A DNA stretch of 64,000 nt from Acetobacter lovaniensis (GTDB taxonomy: Bacteria > Pseudomonadota > Alphaproteobacteria > Acetobacterales > Acetobacteraceae), in the NCBI RefSeq assembly GCF_014207635.1, contig NZ_JACHIE010000001.1, positions 620,001 through 684,000 of the forward strand. Direction: 5' to 3'. Position numbers and translations under genes: made by a program. The notes beneath the pieces are model-generated. The model searched no databases. It saw nothing but the letters and a program-made list of their open reading frames with translations, and was not told the DNA's origin. Positions 26,496 through 36,123 of this stretch are shown here, piece after piece (position 1 is the stretch's first letter; each line of letters starts with the position of its first letter).

Positions 26496-27095
26496 CTAGC
26501 GCCTGCGCAGCAGAAACAGCGCCTGTTCGCCAAACAGATTGGCCAGCCGTATGGACCGCCGCCACGGAGCGCGCTCGCCATCTTCATCCACCGCCAGCCA
26601 TTTTTCCACGATATATCCATCCTGACGGCAGAGTTCGAGAAAATCCCGAATCGTACAGGGGTGGATATTGGGCGTCTCATACCACGGGGTATGCCATACG
26701 GCCGTCATGGGCATGCACCCGCCAAGCAGCAGGCGCAGCCGCAACTGCCAGTGCCCAAAATTGGGGAAGGACACAATGGCATACCGCCCTATGCGCAGCA
26801 TCTGCCGCAGGACTTCCCTTGGGCGTTCCACAGCCTGCAATGTGCGCTGGAGCACTACATAATCAAACGAATGGTCGGGATAATAGGCCAGATCGTGGTC
26901 CGCATCCCCATGCACGACGGGCAGGCCGTGGGCTACGGAGCGTGTCACCAGTTCCATGTTCAGTTCAATGCCACGGGCATCGCACCCACGTTCGCGGTAT
27001 AAATGGCCGATCAGTGTGCCATCCCCGCTCCCGATGTCGAGCACACGGGTTTTGGGTTCGATCATGTCCGCAATCAGGCGTTGGTCGAGACGCAT
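26496..27095 (-). CDS. metW: Methionine biosynthesis protein MetW
   Basis: MetW is a small class I methyltransferase-fold protein that in alphaproteobacteria is needed with MetX for homoserine acetylation. The 199-residue protein starts [12 protein letters not shown], with the SAM-type motif VLDIGSGDGTLIG, GIELNMELV, and FDYVVLQRTLQAVERP. The ATG at 27095 overlaps the metX stop by one base (TGATG), so translation is coupled. The C-terminus LFGEQALFLLRRR is the normal family end, so the gene is complete. Confidence 0.94.
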   Translation of the reverse strand: MRLDQRLIADMIEPKTRVLDIGSGDGTLIGHLYRERGCDARGIELNMELVTRSVAHGLPVVHGDADHDLAYYPDHSFDYVVLQRTLQAVERPREVLRQMLRIGRYAIVSFPNFGHWQLRLRLLLGGCMPMTAVWHTPWYETPNIHPCTIRDFLELCRQDGYIVEKWLAVDEDGERAPWRRSIRLANLFGEQALFLLRRR

Positions 27096-28270
27096 CAGAA
27101 CAACCCCGCATGTTCGGCCACACCGCACAGAAAGCCGCGCACCGTGCGGTCAAAATCCGGTTCTTCGAGCAGAAAGGCATCATGGCCTTTATCTGTTTCA
27201 ATCTCGACGAACGACACATTGGCAGCGGCCCTGTTCAGGGCGCGGGCCAGTGTACGCGCGGCCGATGTGGGGAACAGCCAGTCCGAGGAAAAGGAAACAA
27301 CGCAAAACCGGACTGCCGTGCCTGCAAAAGCCGGGGTCAGGTCCCCATCATGATCCGCGGCAATATCGAACCAGTCCATGGCCCGCGTGATGCTCAGGTA
27401 GGAGTTGGCGTCAAACCGGCGGACAAAGCTTGAACCCTGATAGCGCAGGTAGGATTCCACCTCAAAAATATCACCGAATGTAGAAACCGGGCCTTCCGGT
27501 CCCTGCCCGCCAACTGGCCCACGCCGCATGCGCCGCCCGAACTTGCGGGTCAGCACTTCTTCCGACAGATAGGTAATATGCGCCATCATACGGGCCACAG
27601 CCAGCCCCCGCGCGGGCACGACACCCGCCTCCCAGTAACGTCCGCCCCGCCAGTCCGGGTCGGCTATAATGGCCTGCCGCCCGACCTCGTTAAACGCAAT
27701 GTTCTGGGCTGAATGGAAAGGCGCTGTGGCTATGGGCATCACGGCGCGCATCATCTGGGGGTAGGTCACGGCCCATTCGAGCACCTGCATGCCCCCCATG
27801 GAACCGCCCACCACGGCAAACAGGCGCTCTATGCCCAGACTACGCACCAGCTTGTGCTGGGCGCGCACCATATCGCGGATGGTAATGGGGGGGAATGCGG
27901 TGCCCCATAACTCGCCCGGCGCTTCCTGCCCGTCGGTTCTGGGGGAGCGTGGCCCCGTGCTGCCCATGCAGCCACCCAGAACATTGGAGCAGATTACAAA
28001 AAAGCGGTTTGTATCAATCGGCTTGCCCGGCCCGACCATACGCTCCCACCAACCGGGTTTACCCGTAAGGGGGTGTGTTTCCGCCACATACTGGTCGCCG
28101 GTAAAGGCATGACAGATGAGAATGGCATTGTCTTTGTTGGCCGAAAGCTGACCATACGTACAATACGCAATATCAACAGGTGCCAGTGTTACACCACAGT
28201 CCAGTTCCACCCCTTCGGGAAAACTGGCATGCGGGTGCTCACCAACGGTAAGGGGCGTTGTGCTGTTCAT
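27095..28270 (-). CDS. metX: Homoserine O-acetyltransferase
   Basis: MetX acetylates homoserine with acetyl-CoA for methionine synthesis by direct sulfhydrylation. The 391-residue alpha/beta-hydrolase-fold protein has the nucleophile Ser in [15 protein letters not shown] and the catalytic His in [15 protein letters not shown]. The oxyanion-side segment [11 protein letters not shown] is also present. GGAGAA lies about 12 bases upstream of the ATG. The 122-base leader contains a hairpin (ACCCGG...CCGGGT) just before the start. I looked for a SAM-II-type riboswitch there and could not match its core. Confidence 0.95.
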   Translation of the reverse strand: MNSTTPLTVGEHPHASFPEGVELDCGVTLAPVDIAYCTYGQLSANKDNAILICHAFTGDQYVAETHPLTGKPGWWERMVGPGKPIDTNRFFVICSNVLGGCMGSTGPRSPRTDGQEAPGELWGTAFPPITIRDMVRAQHKLVRSLGIERLFAVVGGSMGGMQVLEWAVTYPQMMRAVMPIATAPFHSAQNIAFNEVGRQAIIADPDWRGGRYWEAGVVPARGLAVARMMAHITYLSEEVLTRKFGRRMRRGPVGGQGPEGPVSTFGDIFEVESYLRYQGSSFVRRFDANSYLSITRAMDWFDIAADHDGDLTPAFAGTAVRFCVVSFSSDWLFPTSAARTLARALNRAAANVSFVEIETDKGHDAFLLEEPDFDRTVRGFLCGVAEHAGLF

Positions 28271-28392
28271 GAACCCGCTGCATTCTCCAACCCGGCAAGA
28301 CCGGGTAAAAAACCGTATCAGCCCCGATTACACCGGCACTGCCAGACCAGGGTTTACCGGCCACATATATGGCAGCAGCCGGTACTGAATAG

Positions 28393-30198
28393 CTAGTGTT
28401 CCATTTTGAGCGCGGCAAGGAAGGCGCTCTGCGGGATTTCCACCTTACCGAACTGGCGCATGCGCTTTTTACCTTCTTTCTGCTTTTCCAGCAGCTTGCG
28501 CTTACGCGAGATGTCCCCGCCATAACATTTGGCCGTCACATCCTTCGATAGCGCTCCAATGGTTTCACGCGCGATAACGCGGCCACCAATGGCGGCCTGA
28601 ATAGCGATTTTGAACAACTGCCGGGGGATAAGGTCCTTCAGCCGTGCGCAAATGGAGCGACCCCGTGTTTCCGCGGCGGAACGATGGGCTATGAAGCTTA
28701 ACGCATCAACCGGCTCCTGATTAACCAGAATGGAAATGCGTACAAGATCGCCCTCTTCGTACCCATCCATCTGATAATCAAAGCTGGCATAGCCGCGTGT
28801 GAGCGACTTGAGCCTGTCATAGAAGTCAAACACCACTTCGTTCAGGGGCAGGCGGTAAACAGCCATGGCGCGGTTGCCAACATAGGTCAGGTCCACCTGC
28901 GTACCACGTCGCTCCGTACACAGGGTCAGGACTGCACCCAGATATTCGTCCGGCACCATAATGTTGGCCTTGATCCACGGTTCCTCGATTTTTTCAATCA
29001 GGGAACCATCGGGCATGTCGGCCGGGTTGTGGAGTTCTTCCATCTCCCCATTGGTGCGGTAGACCTTGTACACAACGGACGGCGCTGTGGCGATAAGGTC
29101 GAGATCGAACTCGCGGGACAGGCGTTCCTGAATGATTTCCAGATGCAGCAGGCCAAGGAAGCCGCAGCGGAAGCCGAAGCCAAGGGCTGCCGATGTTTCC
29201 GCCTCGTAGTGGAAAGACGCATCATTCAGGCGCAGCTTGGCAAGGCTGTCGCGCAGTTTTTCAAAATCATCCGAGACAATGGGGTAAAGACCGCACCACA
29301 CAACCGGAATGGAAGGCTTAAAGCCGGGCAGCGGCGTCGCGGCGGGGCGGCGGTCATCGGTAATCGTGTCACCCACATTGCAGTCGGCCACGGTTTTGAT
29401 GGCGGCGTTGATGAACCCCATCTCACCCGGACCAAGGCTTTCCACCGATGTCATGCGCGGGGCGAACACACCCACCTGATCCACCTGATGCACCGCACCA
29501 GAGGACATCATGCGCACCTTCATGCCCCGCTTCAGCCGGCCTTCCTTGATCCGCACAAGCACGATCACGCCCAGATAGGGGTCGTACCAGCTATCCACCA
29601 GCATGGCCTGCAACGGTTTTTCCGCATCCCCTACGGGGGGCGGCAGGCGGGTGACTACAGCTTCCAGAACACCTTCGATGTTCAGGCCGGTCTTGGCCGA
29701 AATCTCGACCGCATCATCGGCGGGAATGCCGATCACTTCCTCGATCTGCGCCTTCACGCGCTCAGGTTCTGCCGCAGGCAGGTCCACCTTGTTGAGCACG
29801 GGTACGATTTCGTGGTTGGCGTCTATGGCCTGATACACGTTGGCAAGGGTCTGGGCTTCCACCCCCTGGGAGGCATCCACCACCAGAAGCGAGCCTTCAC
29901 ACGCAGCCAGAGAGCGGCTGACCTCGTAAGCGAAGTCAACATGTCCGGGCGTGTCCATCAGGTTCAGCACATAGGTCTTGCCATCCTTGGCGGGATAGGC
30001 CAGCCGGACGGTCTGCGCTTTAATGGTAATGCCACGCTCCCGCTCCAGATCCATGTTATCAAGAACCTGATTGGTCATCTCACGGGCAGTCAGGGCTCCA
30101 CACGCCTGAATCAGGCGGTCGGCCAAAGTGGACTTTCCATGATCGATATGGGCGATGATGGAAAAATTGCGGATGAGCGAAAGGGGTACATCGGTCAT
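28393..30198 (-). CDS. lepA: Elongation factor 4 (LepA)
   Basis: LepA is a ribosome-associated translational GTPase. The 601-residue length is standard. It starts with [21 protein letters not shown] (G1), then [12 protein letters not shown] (G2), DTPGHVDF (G3) and NKVDLPAA (G4). The LepA-specific C-terminal domain ends [30 protein letters not shown]-like sequence, split here as [16 protein letters not shown] and [14 protein letters not shown]. It is separated by 122 bases from metX downstream. Confidence 0.98.
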   Translation of the reverse strand: MTDVPLSLIRNFSIIAHIDHGKSTLADRLIQACGALTAREMTNQVLDNMDLERERGITIKAQTVRLAYPAKDGKTYVLNLMDTPGHVDFAYEVSRSLAACEGSLLVVDASQGVEAQTLANVYQAIDANHEIVPVLNKVDLPAAEPERVKAQIEEVIGIPADDAVEISAKTGLNIEGVLEAVVTRLPPPVGDAEKPLQAMLVDSWYDPYLGVIVLVRIKEGRLKRGMKVRMMSSGAVHQVDQVGVFAPRMTSVESLGPGEMGFINAAIKTVADCNVGDTITDDRRPAATPLPGFKPSIPVVWCGLYPIVSDDFEKLRDSLAKLRLNDASFHYEAETSAALGFGFRCGFLGLLHLEIIQERLSREFDLDLIATAPSVVYKVYRTNGEMEELHNPADMPDGSLIEKIEEPWIKANIMVPDEYLGAVLTLCTERRGTQVDLTYVGNRAMAVYRLPLNEVVFDFYDRLKSLTRGYASFDYQMDGYEEGDLVRISILVNQEPVDALSFIAHRSAAETRGRSICARLKDLIPRQLFKIAIQAAIGGRVIARETIGALSKDVTAKCYGGDISRKRKLLEKQKEGKKRMRQFGKVEIPQSAFLAALKMEH

Positions 30199-30321
30199 GC
30201 TGCCCCTTTACGGTAAATAAAGAGAAAAGTCAGCCTGTTCCTCTGCCTTGGGCACCACTTTAGCACATTTTTTTAACGCAGGGGTGCTCTGCCCTGCCTG
30301 CCCCCCTCCCGGACACGCTGG

Positions 30322-32370
30322 CTAGAGGGCGCCATTCATGGTGATCTGGCCATTTTTAACAATATCGGCCAGTGTTGCGGGCCGTCCCAGCAGAAACCCC
30401 TGAGCCTCATAACACCCGGCGGCATTGAGCATGCTCAACTGCTCCGCGGTCTCGATCCCCTCCGCCATGACCGAAGTGCCAAACGCCCTGCCCAAAGCCA
30501 GAACCGCGCGCACAATCGCCTGTGTATGCTCGCTGGTCTGCATGACCCCAAAAAATGAGCGGTCAATCTTTATGCGGTCAAAAGGAAAACGGCGCAGCGT
30601 ATCCAGCGAGGAATACCCAGTGCCAAAATCATCCAGCGCCAGACTGACCCCCATATCCTTGATCTGGTGCAGCACCTGCAAAGCACGGGCCTGATCGGCA
30701 ATAAAGGTCGATTCTGTCAGTTCCAGTTCCAGCCTTTGGGGGGGCAGCCCTGTTTCTTTCAGAATATTGGCTACAATGCGGGCAATGTCCGAGTGGACAA
30801 ACTGCATGCCCGACAGGTTGACCGCAACCGTATAGGGCTGGAGCCACTGCACGGCCTCGGCACAGACGCAGCGGAGCACCCACTCCCCAATCTGCAGGAT
30901 CAGATCGCTCTCTTCGGCCAGCGGAATAAAATCATCCGGCATAATGGTGCCCTGTGTGGGATGCTCCCATCGCACCAGTGCCTCGTAGCCACGGATTTCC
31001 CCCGTGGCGACCACTCTTTGCACCTGATAGCAGATGGTTAACTGCCCGGTCTCGACCGCTTGGCGCAGGTCCGCGGAGAGCTTGCGCCGGATGCGCACTT
31101 TTTCATCCATCGAGGGTTCATAAAAACACGGATGTCGCCCCCGCTCGGCCTTGGCGCGATACATGGCCAGATCAGCATTGTTGATCAGGGTTTCCTTGTC
31201 CGCTGCATGGTCGGGCCATATGGCCACGCCCAGACTGGCGCCGGGCCGCACTTCCGTATCCTCAAACCGGATGGGCTTGAACAGGGCTTCCTCCAGCCTG
31301 TGCAAAAAACCCTTGGTCTGTTCGGTCGAGACAACACGGCACAGAGCCAGAAACTCGTCCCCTCCGGTGCGGGCAATAAACTCGCCGCTCCTGTTATTCT
31401 GCAATCCCCGCAACCGCCACCCCAGAATGCGCAGAACCTCGTCCCCCGCACTGTGGCCACGCAGGTCGTTAATTTCCTTGAATCTGTTCAGGTCGATCCC
31501 GATCAGCGCCAGCCTGCCGTTGTTCTCACGCGCCCAGTCCAGTTCACGGTCGAGACGTTGATGAAAGTTCAGCCGGTTGGGCAGGCCGGTCAACGTATCG
31601 TGCAGGGCCATCCGCCGCAGCTTTTCCACCGACTCCGCGCGTGAACTGTCATCAATCATGCCGCTGACCAGCCCACCCCCAAGGATAAGGAAAGACATGA
31701 TGGCAATGGCTGCGGCCAGAACCAGCGTATCCTCGGAGTGCTCCATGCTCTGCATGACAGAAGAGCCAGCCTGCACATGGTAGGCCGCCATGCCAATAAA
31801 ATGGACGGACAGAACCGCCAGCGCCAGCACAGCGGCCATACAGGCACTGGCCCATCGCCCGGGCCGAACCCCGGCGCGCACAGCCAGCACACACAGCACA
31901 ATGGCTGCCAGCACCGAAAGCACAAGACAGGGCACGTTCCATAATGTCTGCCCCTGCACGCGGTAAGCCAGCATGCCAGTATAATGCATGGCAACAATAG
32001 CCAGTCCGACCGTAACGCCACCCAGTTCGGGCAGAAAACGGGCAAAACGGCAGGTCGCCAGCATAAAGCCGATTGTACTGCCAAAAACGGCAATCAGCAG
32101 GGATATGCTGGTCAGCAAAGGATCAAACCGTGCGGGGGTATTCCCAACGTACCCCAACATGGCCACAAAGTGTGTACACCAGATTGCAATCCCGCCTGAA
32201 AGAGAGGTCAAAAAAAGCCACGCGTACCACTGGTTGTTTTTGGCCCGCAAAGCATGCTGGAACAAAGAGGCGGTCACTCCGGCACCAGAAATGCACAACA
32301 CGATGGCCACACAGACCAGCCCGAGGTCATGCTGGCCAATAATGCACCCTACAACCCTCATCCGACGCAT
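30322..32370 (-). CDS. MHYT-GGDEF-EAL membrane protein
   Basis: This predicted c-di-GMP turnover enzyme has 682 residues. The N-terminal MHYT module (about 10-235) has seven or so membrane helices with the repeat HFVAMLGY, AMHYTGMLAY and HFIGMAAYH, thought to bind a metal and sense a gas or redox ligand. A GGDEF domain follows (about 255-415) with intact RTGGDEFLAL, then an EAL domain (about 430-675) with intact YEALVRWEH and ALDDFGTGYSSL. Both catalytic motifs are preserved, so cyclase and phosphodiesterase activity are both possible. It stands alone, with non-coding gaps either side. Confidence 0.93.
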   Translation of the reverse strand: MRRMRVVGCIIGQHDLGLVCVAIVLCISGAGVTASLFQHALRAKNNQWYAWLFLTSLSGGIAIWCTHFVAMLGYVGNTPARFDPLLTSISLLIAVFGSTIGFMLATCRFARFLPELGGVTVGLAIVAMHYTGMLAYRVQGQTLWNVPCLVLSVLAAIVLCVLAVRAGVRPGRWASACMAAVLALAVLSVHFIGMAAYHVQAGSSVMQSMEHSEDTLVLAAAIAIMSFLILGGGLVSGMIDDSSRAESVEKLRRMALHDTLTGLPNRLNFHQRLDRELDWARENNGRLALIGIDLNRFKEINDLRGHSAGDEVLRILGWRLRGLQNNRSGEFIARTGGDEFLALCRVVSTEQTKGFLHRLEEALFKPIRFEDTEVRPGASLGVAIWPDHAADKETLINNADLAMYRAKAERGRHPCFYEPSMDEKVRIRRKLSADLRQAVETGQLTICYQVQRVVATGEIRGYEALVRWEHPTQGTIMPDDFIPLAEESDLILQIGEWVLRCVCAEAVQWLQPYTVAVNLSGMQFVHSDIARIVANILKETGLPPQRLELELTESTFIADQARALQVLHQIKDMGVSLALDDFGTGYSSLDTLRRFPFDRIKIDRSFFGVMQTSEHTQAIVRAVLALGRAFGTSVMAEGIETAEQLSMLNAAGCYEAQGFLLGRPATLADIVKNGQITMNGAL

Positions 32371-32533
32371 GCCCCAATTTTCAACACATTGAAAAAACAG
32401 TACATTTTAAAATAATCTGCTATAAAAAACCCAAAACTGACCAGCAATGCCGCCATAATCATCTTCTATGCAACATTATTCGGCACGGTCTTTTAAAAAA
32501 AACACTCCCTATACTCCTTAAAAAGAGTTTTTC

Positions 32534-33187
32534 TCAAACCGTCATCATGACAATCCTGTGCACCCACACCTTATCCTCCCGCGCGGGAGGTGCATGCACC
32601 TCGCCCCCGCGAAAAGAGCAGACGGCAGGCCCTTCCGGTCCATGCAGCATCAACCCCATAACAGGCTCACGACCGGGGCCATGCAGCAGAACCCTGTCCC
32701 CCTCCCGCAGTGGAAGTGACGGCACCACAACAACCGCCCCGCCATCACGCACAACTGGCTCCATACCATCAGTATCCACCCGCACAACATAGGCATCAGG
32801 CTCACCCCACCATTGACCGGGCGAGGCCTCATGCTCCCACACCGGGCCACAGGGCAGCCCGTACTGGTCAAACACGCCAGTCTGCTGGAGCATGGAATAC
32901 GCAAGGGTACGCAACAGTCCCCCGCCTTCGTCCGGCATGGTCGGATTCAGCCCCTCCCCTGCAACGGAGCGGGCAAAAACCGCCAGCGGCACCTGCAAAA
33001 CGTCCAGCACCCGCAAAAGCGTGGGCAGCGACGGCCAGCGCATGACACCACCCGCCCCCACCCTGCGCGAAGGATTGAGCGCCGTGGCGTCCAGCCCCGC
33101 CGCCCGTGCAAGGGCGGAAGGCGTAAACCCCCGCTCACGCGCAAGCATATCCAGCGTGTGCCAGAAGACCTGCGACTGCGCGATCAT
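32534..33187 (-). CDS. HTH / S24-fold regulator lacking catalytic Ser-Lys
   Basis: The 217-residue protein has an N-terminal helix-turn-helix region (GFTPSALARAAGLDATALNPS, residues 21-40) with a Cro/CI-type layout, and a C-terminal LexA/CI S24 peptidase fold (about 120-215; YVVRVDTDGMEPVVRDGG and VWVHRIV). In self-cleaving members the motif is DSM with Ser as nucleophile; here it reads DGM (Gly141), and the Lys expected about 40 residues later is replaced (EPVMGLML). Self-cleavage is therefore unlikely. It overlaps the 94-aa gene by four bases and lies close downstream of gcd. Confidence 0.8.
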   Translation of the reverse strand: MIAQSQVFWHTLDMLARERGFTPSALARAAGLDATALNPSRRVGAGGVMRWPSLPTLLRVLDVLQVPLAVFARSVAGEGLNPTMPDEGGGLLRTLAYSMLQQTGVFDQYGLPCGPVWEHEASPGQWWGEPDAYVVRVDTDGMEPVVRDGGAVVVVPSLPLREGDRVLLHGPGREPVMGLMLHGPEGPAVCSFRGGEVHAPPAREDKVWVHRIVMMTV

Positions 33188-33468
33188 GACCGGGGGGATG
33201 AAGTGGGTGCAGGCTTGCCCTGATGCCTGAGCACTTCCTGCGCATGGCGGGCCAGCCCTGCATCTGTTGCCACAAAGCGTGACTGTGCCGTGCGCTCAGC
33301 CAGCCCCATCCGCTCGAGCCGCTCAAGGCATGGGCCATCCATCAGGCCGCAGGGGCGGCCACATGCACCGGCAAGGTAGAGCCTGTGCAGGGCGGAGCGG
33401 CAGCATGTTTCCAGGTAAGGGTCATTCCACATTCCGTGCAGGATCACCGATCCCGCACGGAACTGCAA
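33184..33468 (-). CDS. Hypothetical protein between gcd and the S24-fold regulator
   Basis: I do not recognise this 94-residue protein. It is Cys- and Arg-rich in its first half (ETCCRSAL, GACGRPCGL, GPCLERLERMGL) and helical in its second (TDAGLARHAQEVLRHQG), where the sequence resembles a winged-helix or small helical domain only loosely. Its stop overlaps the regulator's ATG by four bases, and its start is 26 bases after the gcd stop, which argues that it is a real gene in a gcd operon. Confidence 0.6.
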   Translation of the reverse strand: MQFRAGSVILHGMWNDPYLETCCRSALHRLYLAGACGRPCGLMDGPCLERLERMGLAERTAQSRFVATDAGLARHAQEVLRHQGKPAPTSSPRS

Positions 33469-33494
33469 GGCTTACTCCGTGGTCCTGCCCGTTA

Positions 33495-35912
33495 TCAGCG
33501 GGATGCTTCGGGCAGGGCATAGGCCACAATGTAATCCCCTTCCTTCGTGCCAAAGGAGCCATGTCCGCCATCGACCGTAACAACATACTGGCGGCCATTG
33601 GCTTCATACGTCATGGGGGTGGACTGGCCACCCGCGGGCAGACGGTCCGCCCACAGGACCTTGCCGGTCGTCACATCATAGGCACGGATGTAATAATCGG
33701 CTGTGGAGGTCAGGAACGCGACCCCACCTGCGGTAATAATTGGCCCACCAAGGGAGGGAATGCCCACCTTAAAGCCAAATGGCAGGGGGGAACTATCCCG
33801 TGTTGTGCCATTCCGGTGCTGCCAGATAATGCTGTTGGTCTTCAGGTCCACCCCGGCCACATAGCCCCAGCCGGGCTGCTTGCACGGAATACCAAGGGGG
33901 GACAGGAACGGATGCAGTTCCACCCCGAACGGTGTGCCGTACTGGGGCTGCAACCCGTTCTCTCCCCCACTTGCGGCGGGGTCATGCGTGGTTGGTGGCA
34001 CAACCTGATTATCTGTCGGACGCGGCACAAGGCGGGAGACAAACGGAATGGCGATGGGGTTGGCAAACGCCACCTGCCGCACGGGGTCCACGGCCAGACC
34101 GCCCCATTCAAACATGCCCAGATTACCGGGAAAAACCAGCGTGCCCTGCACGGAAGGCGGCGTAAACGGTCCTTCGTAACGCAGTTTCTTGAACATGATG
34201 CGGCACACCATCTGGTCCAGCATGGTGGCACCCCACATATCCCCATCCGTCAGCCTGTTTTTGGGGCGGAAAGTCAGTTGAGAAAACGGCTGCGTTGCCC
34301 AGACATGGTCGCCCTGCGCGGCACCCTGCGGTACAGGCAGTTCGGGCGCTGGCACCAGCAGTTGGCCGTTACGGCGGTCGAGCACAAAAATATTGCCTGT
34401 TTTGGCCGGAGCATACAGCGCGGGAATAACCGTGCCATCTTCCTGCCTGAAGTCGATCAGGCTGGGCTGGGCCGGTACATCCATGTCCCACAGGTCGTGG
34501 TGGACCGTCTGGTAGAACCAGACCTTGTGCCCTGTCCGGGCATCCAGCGCCAGAATGCCTGATGCGTACCGCTCCTGCACATCTGTCCGTTTGCCACCCC
34601 ATATGTCGGGCGTTGCCACACCGGTAGGAATATAGATAAGTCCCAGTTTGGCATCGTAAGCCGAAACAATCCACGAATTAGGCGAATTGGGCGTGTATTC
34701 GTGACTGTCGGAGGGGAGCTGGTTCGGATCCTCATTCCCCGGATCAAACGCCCAGACCAGCTTGCCGCTATACAGGTCATACGCCCGCGTCACACCCGAG
34801 GGTTCGTGCGTGGAGTAATTATCCGTAACCGCGCCAGAGATAATAACCAGCTTGTCCGTGACCACGGGAGGTGACGTTGGCTCATAAAACCCGAGGACGC
34901 GCATAGGCATGCCTTCGGTCAGGTCCACAACGCCCTTATTGCCGAAGGCTGGGCATACCTGACCCGTTTTTGCATCCAGCGCCACCAGCCGCCCGTCATT
35001 GACGGGCAGAAAAATACGCTCCGCACAGGAGGCTGACGTTGCCGCACCATCCAGCACCTCTGCACCGTCTGCTGCGCGGGGGGGCGTGAGCGCATAGGAC
35101 ACACCACGGCAGGTCAGATGCTGGAATGTCGGGTTAACCACCAGCTTGGGGTCAAACCGCCAGACCTGCCTGCCAGTCGCCGCATCCAGCGCGAACACGA
35201 CCTGATGGGGTGAGCACAGGTAGAGCGTGTTGCCAACCTTGATCGGCGTTGTCTCATCCGTCACTTCCACCGGATCATCCGGTCCGCGCAGGTCGTGGGT
35301 TCTAAAGGTCCAGGCAACCTTGAGCTTATCCACATTGCCCGTTGTTATCTGATTGAGGGGGGAATAGCGGTCCCCCGCCTGCGTGCGCCCATAGGCGGGC
35401 CAGTCCTGCGCCGGTACAGCGGCCACCTCACCCGGAAGCTGCACACCCGCATGGATAGCCTGCGCACGGGGGAGCACACCCGTTACATCCTGCGGGTCCT
35501 GCGTAAGCGCATAGCCATAGACACCCAACCCGGCCACAATAACCGCCAGCAGGGGAACACGGTTCCAGATGGATGCTGGCTGCAACGCCCCTGCTACAAA
35601 AGGCAGCAGCAGCCACACTCCCAGCGGTAGAATAACATCCCCTCTGGGTGCCAGTGCCCAGAAGTCAAACCCCGCTTCGGTGACGGACCAGACAAGTGTG
35701 CCCGCAGCAACGGCCGCATAAAGCCACAATGCCTCGCGCCGCTGCATCCAGAGCAGCCCTCCGGTTACCACAAGAGCCAGACCGCATACCGCGTAAAAAG
35801 CGGAACCACCCAGAACGGCCAGCCAGCCGCCTCCCCCCGCCAGAACAAAACCAAGCACAACGCAGAACAGCGCCGTGATTTTTGACAGACTATGGGAACG
35901 GCCGCCTTGCAT
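33495..35912 (-). CDS. gcd: Membrane-bound PQQ-dependent glucose dehydrogenase
   Basis: The enzyme oxidises D-glucose to glucono-1,5-lactone in the periplasm and passes electrons to ubiquinone. The 805-residue protein has five N-terminal membrane helices (about residues 10-135), then the eight-bladed propeller. The first blade region reads AYGRTQAGDRYSPLNQI. Further motifs match E. coli Gcd: LYLCSPHQVVFALDAATG, TCRGVSY and HDLWDMDVPAQPSLIDF. Quinate/shikimate dehydrogenases share this architecture, so the substrate is the most likely rather than proven. The ATG at 35912 has AAGGAG ten bases upstream; a longer frame begins at 35945. It is the first gene of a probable three-gene unit. Confidence 0.87.
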   Translation of the reverse strand: MQGGRSHSLSKITALFCVVLGFVLAGGGGWLAVLGGSAFYAVCGLALVVTGGLLWMQRREALWLYAAVAAGTLVWSVTEAGFDFWALAPRGDVILPLGVWLLLPFVAGALQPASIWNRVPLLAVIVAGLGVYGYALTQDPQDVTGVLPRAQAIHAGVQLPGEVAAVPAQDWPAYGRTQAGDRYSPLNQITTGNVDKLKVAWTFRTHDLRGPDDPVEVTDETTPIKVGNTLYLCSPHQVVFALDAATGRQVWRFDPKLVVNPTFQHLTCRGVSYALTPPRAADGAEVLDGAATSASCAERIFLPVNDGRLVALDAKTGQVCPAFGNKGVVDLTEGMPMRVLGFYEPTSPPVVTDKLVIISGAVTDNYSTHEPSGVTRAYDLYSGKLVWAFDPGNEDPNQLPSDSHEYTPNSPNSWIVSAYDAKLGLIYIPTGVATPDIWGGKRTDVQERYASGILALDARTGHKVWFYQTVHHDLWDMDVPAQPSLIDFRQEDGTVIPALYAPAKTGNIFVLDRRNGQLLVPAPELPVPQGAAQGDHVWATQPFSQLTFRPKNRLTDGDMWGATMLDQMVCRIMFKKLRYEGPFTPPSVQGTLVFPGNLGMFEWGGLAVDPVRQVAFANPIAIPFVSRLVPRPTDNQVVPPTTHDPAASGGENGLQPQYGTPFGVELHPFLSPLGIPCKQPGWGYVAGVDLKTNSIIWQHRNGTTRDSSPLPFGFKVGIPSLGGPIITAGGVAFLTSTADYYIRAYDVTTGKVLWADRLPAGGQSTPMTYEANGRQYVVTVDGGHGSFGTKEGDYIVAYALPEASR

Positions 35913-36051
35913 GACCGGCATTCTCCTTGCGTTGCAGAACACCATTTTACTGGAGTGAAACGGTTATTCAGAGTTGATCAATGTTATTTACGAAGAAATC
36001 TATCATATTATAATCGAAAAATGAATAAATTTTCATTTCAGGATAAGTCAC

Positions 36052-36083
36052 AAAAAAAACGCGACCCCCATTCGAGGGTCGCG
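36052..36083 (-). terminator. Rho-independent terminator of glnA
   Basis: Read on the minus strand, an 8-bp stem (CGCGACCC / GGGTCGCG; 36060-36067 with 36076-36083) is followed by a run of eight T (plus-strand A8 at 36052-36059). It lies about 40 bases downstream of the glnA stop. Confidence 0.92.
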
Positions 36084-36123
36084 CCTTTTAGTCATCCATT
36101 CCTCAGCCCCGAGGGGCCAGAGA

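Noticed and set aside
26405-27433. Full 342-codon plus-strand frame starting at a strong ribosome site
   Set aside because: Only the first 20-30 codons lie outside metW/metX. The rest is their antisense, so the full-length frame is not believable as a gene; the start alone is reported as a finding.
28271-28392. Possible SAM-type riboswitch upstream of metX
   Set aside because: The leader has hairpins, but I could not match the conserved cores of SAM-I, SAM-II or SAM/SAH classes. An Rfam covariance search would decide it.
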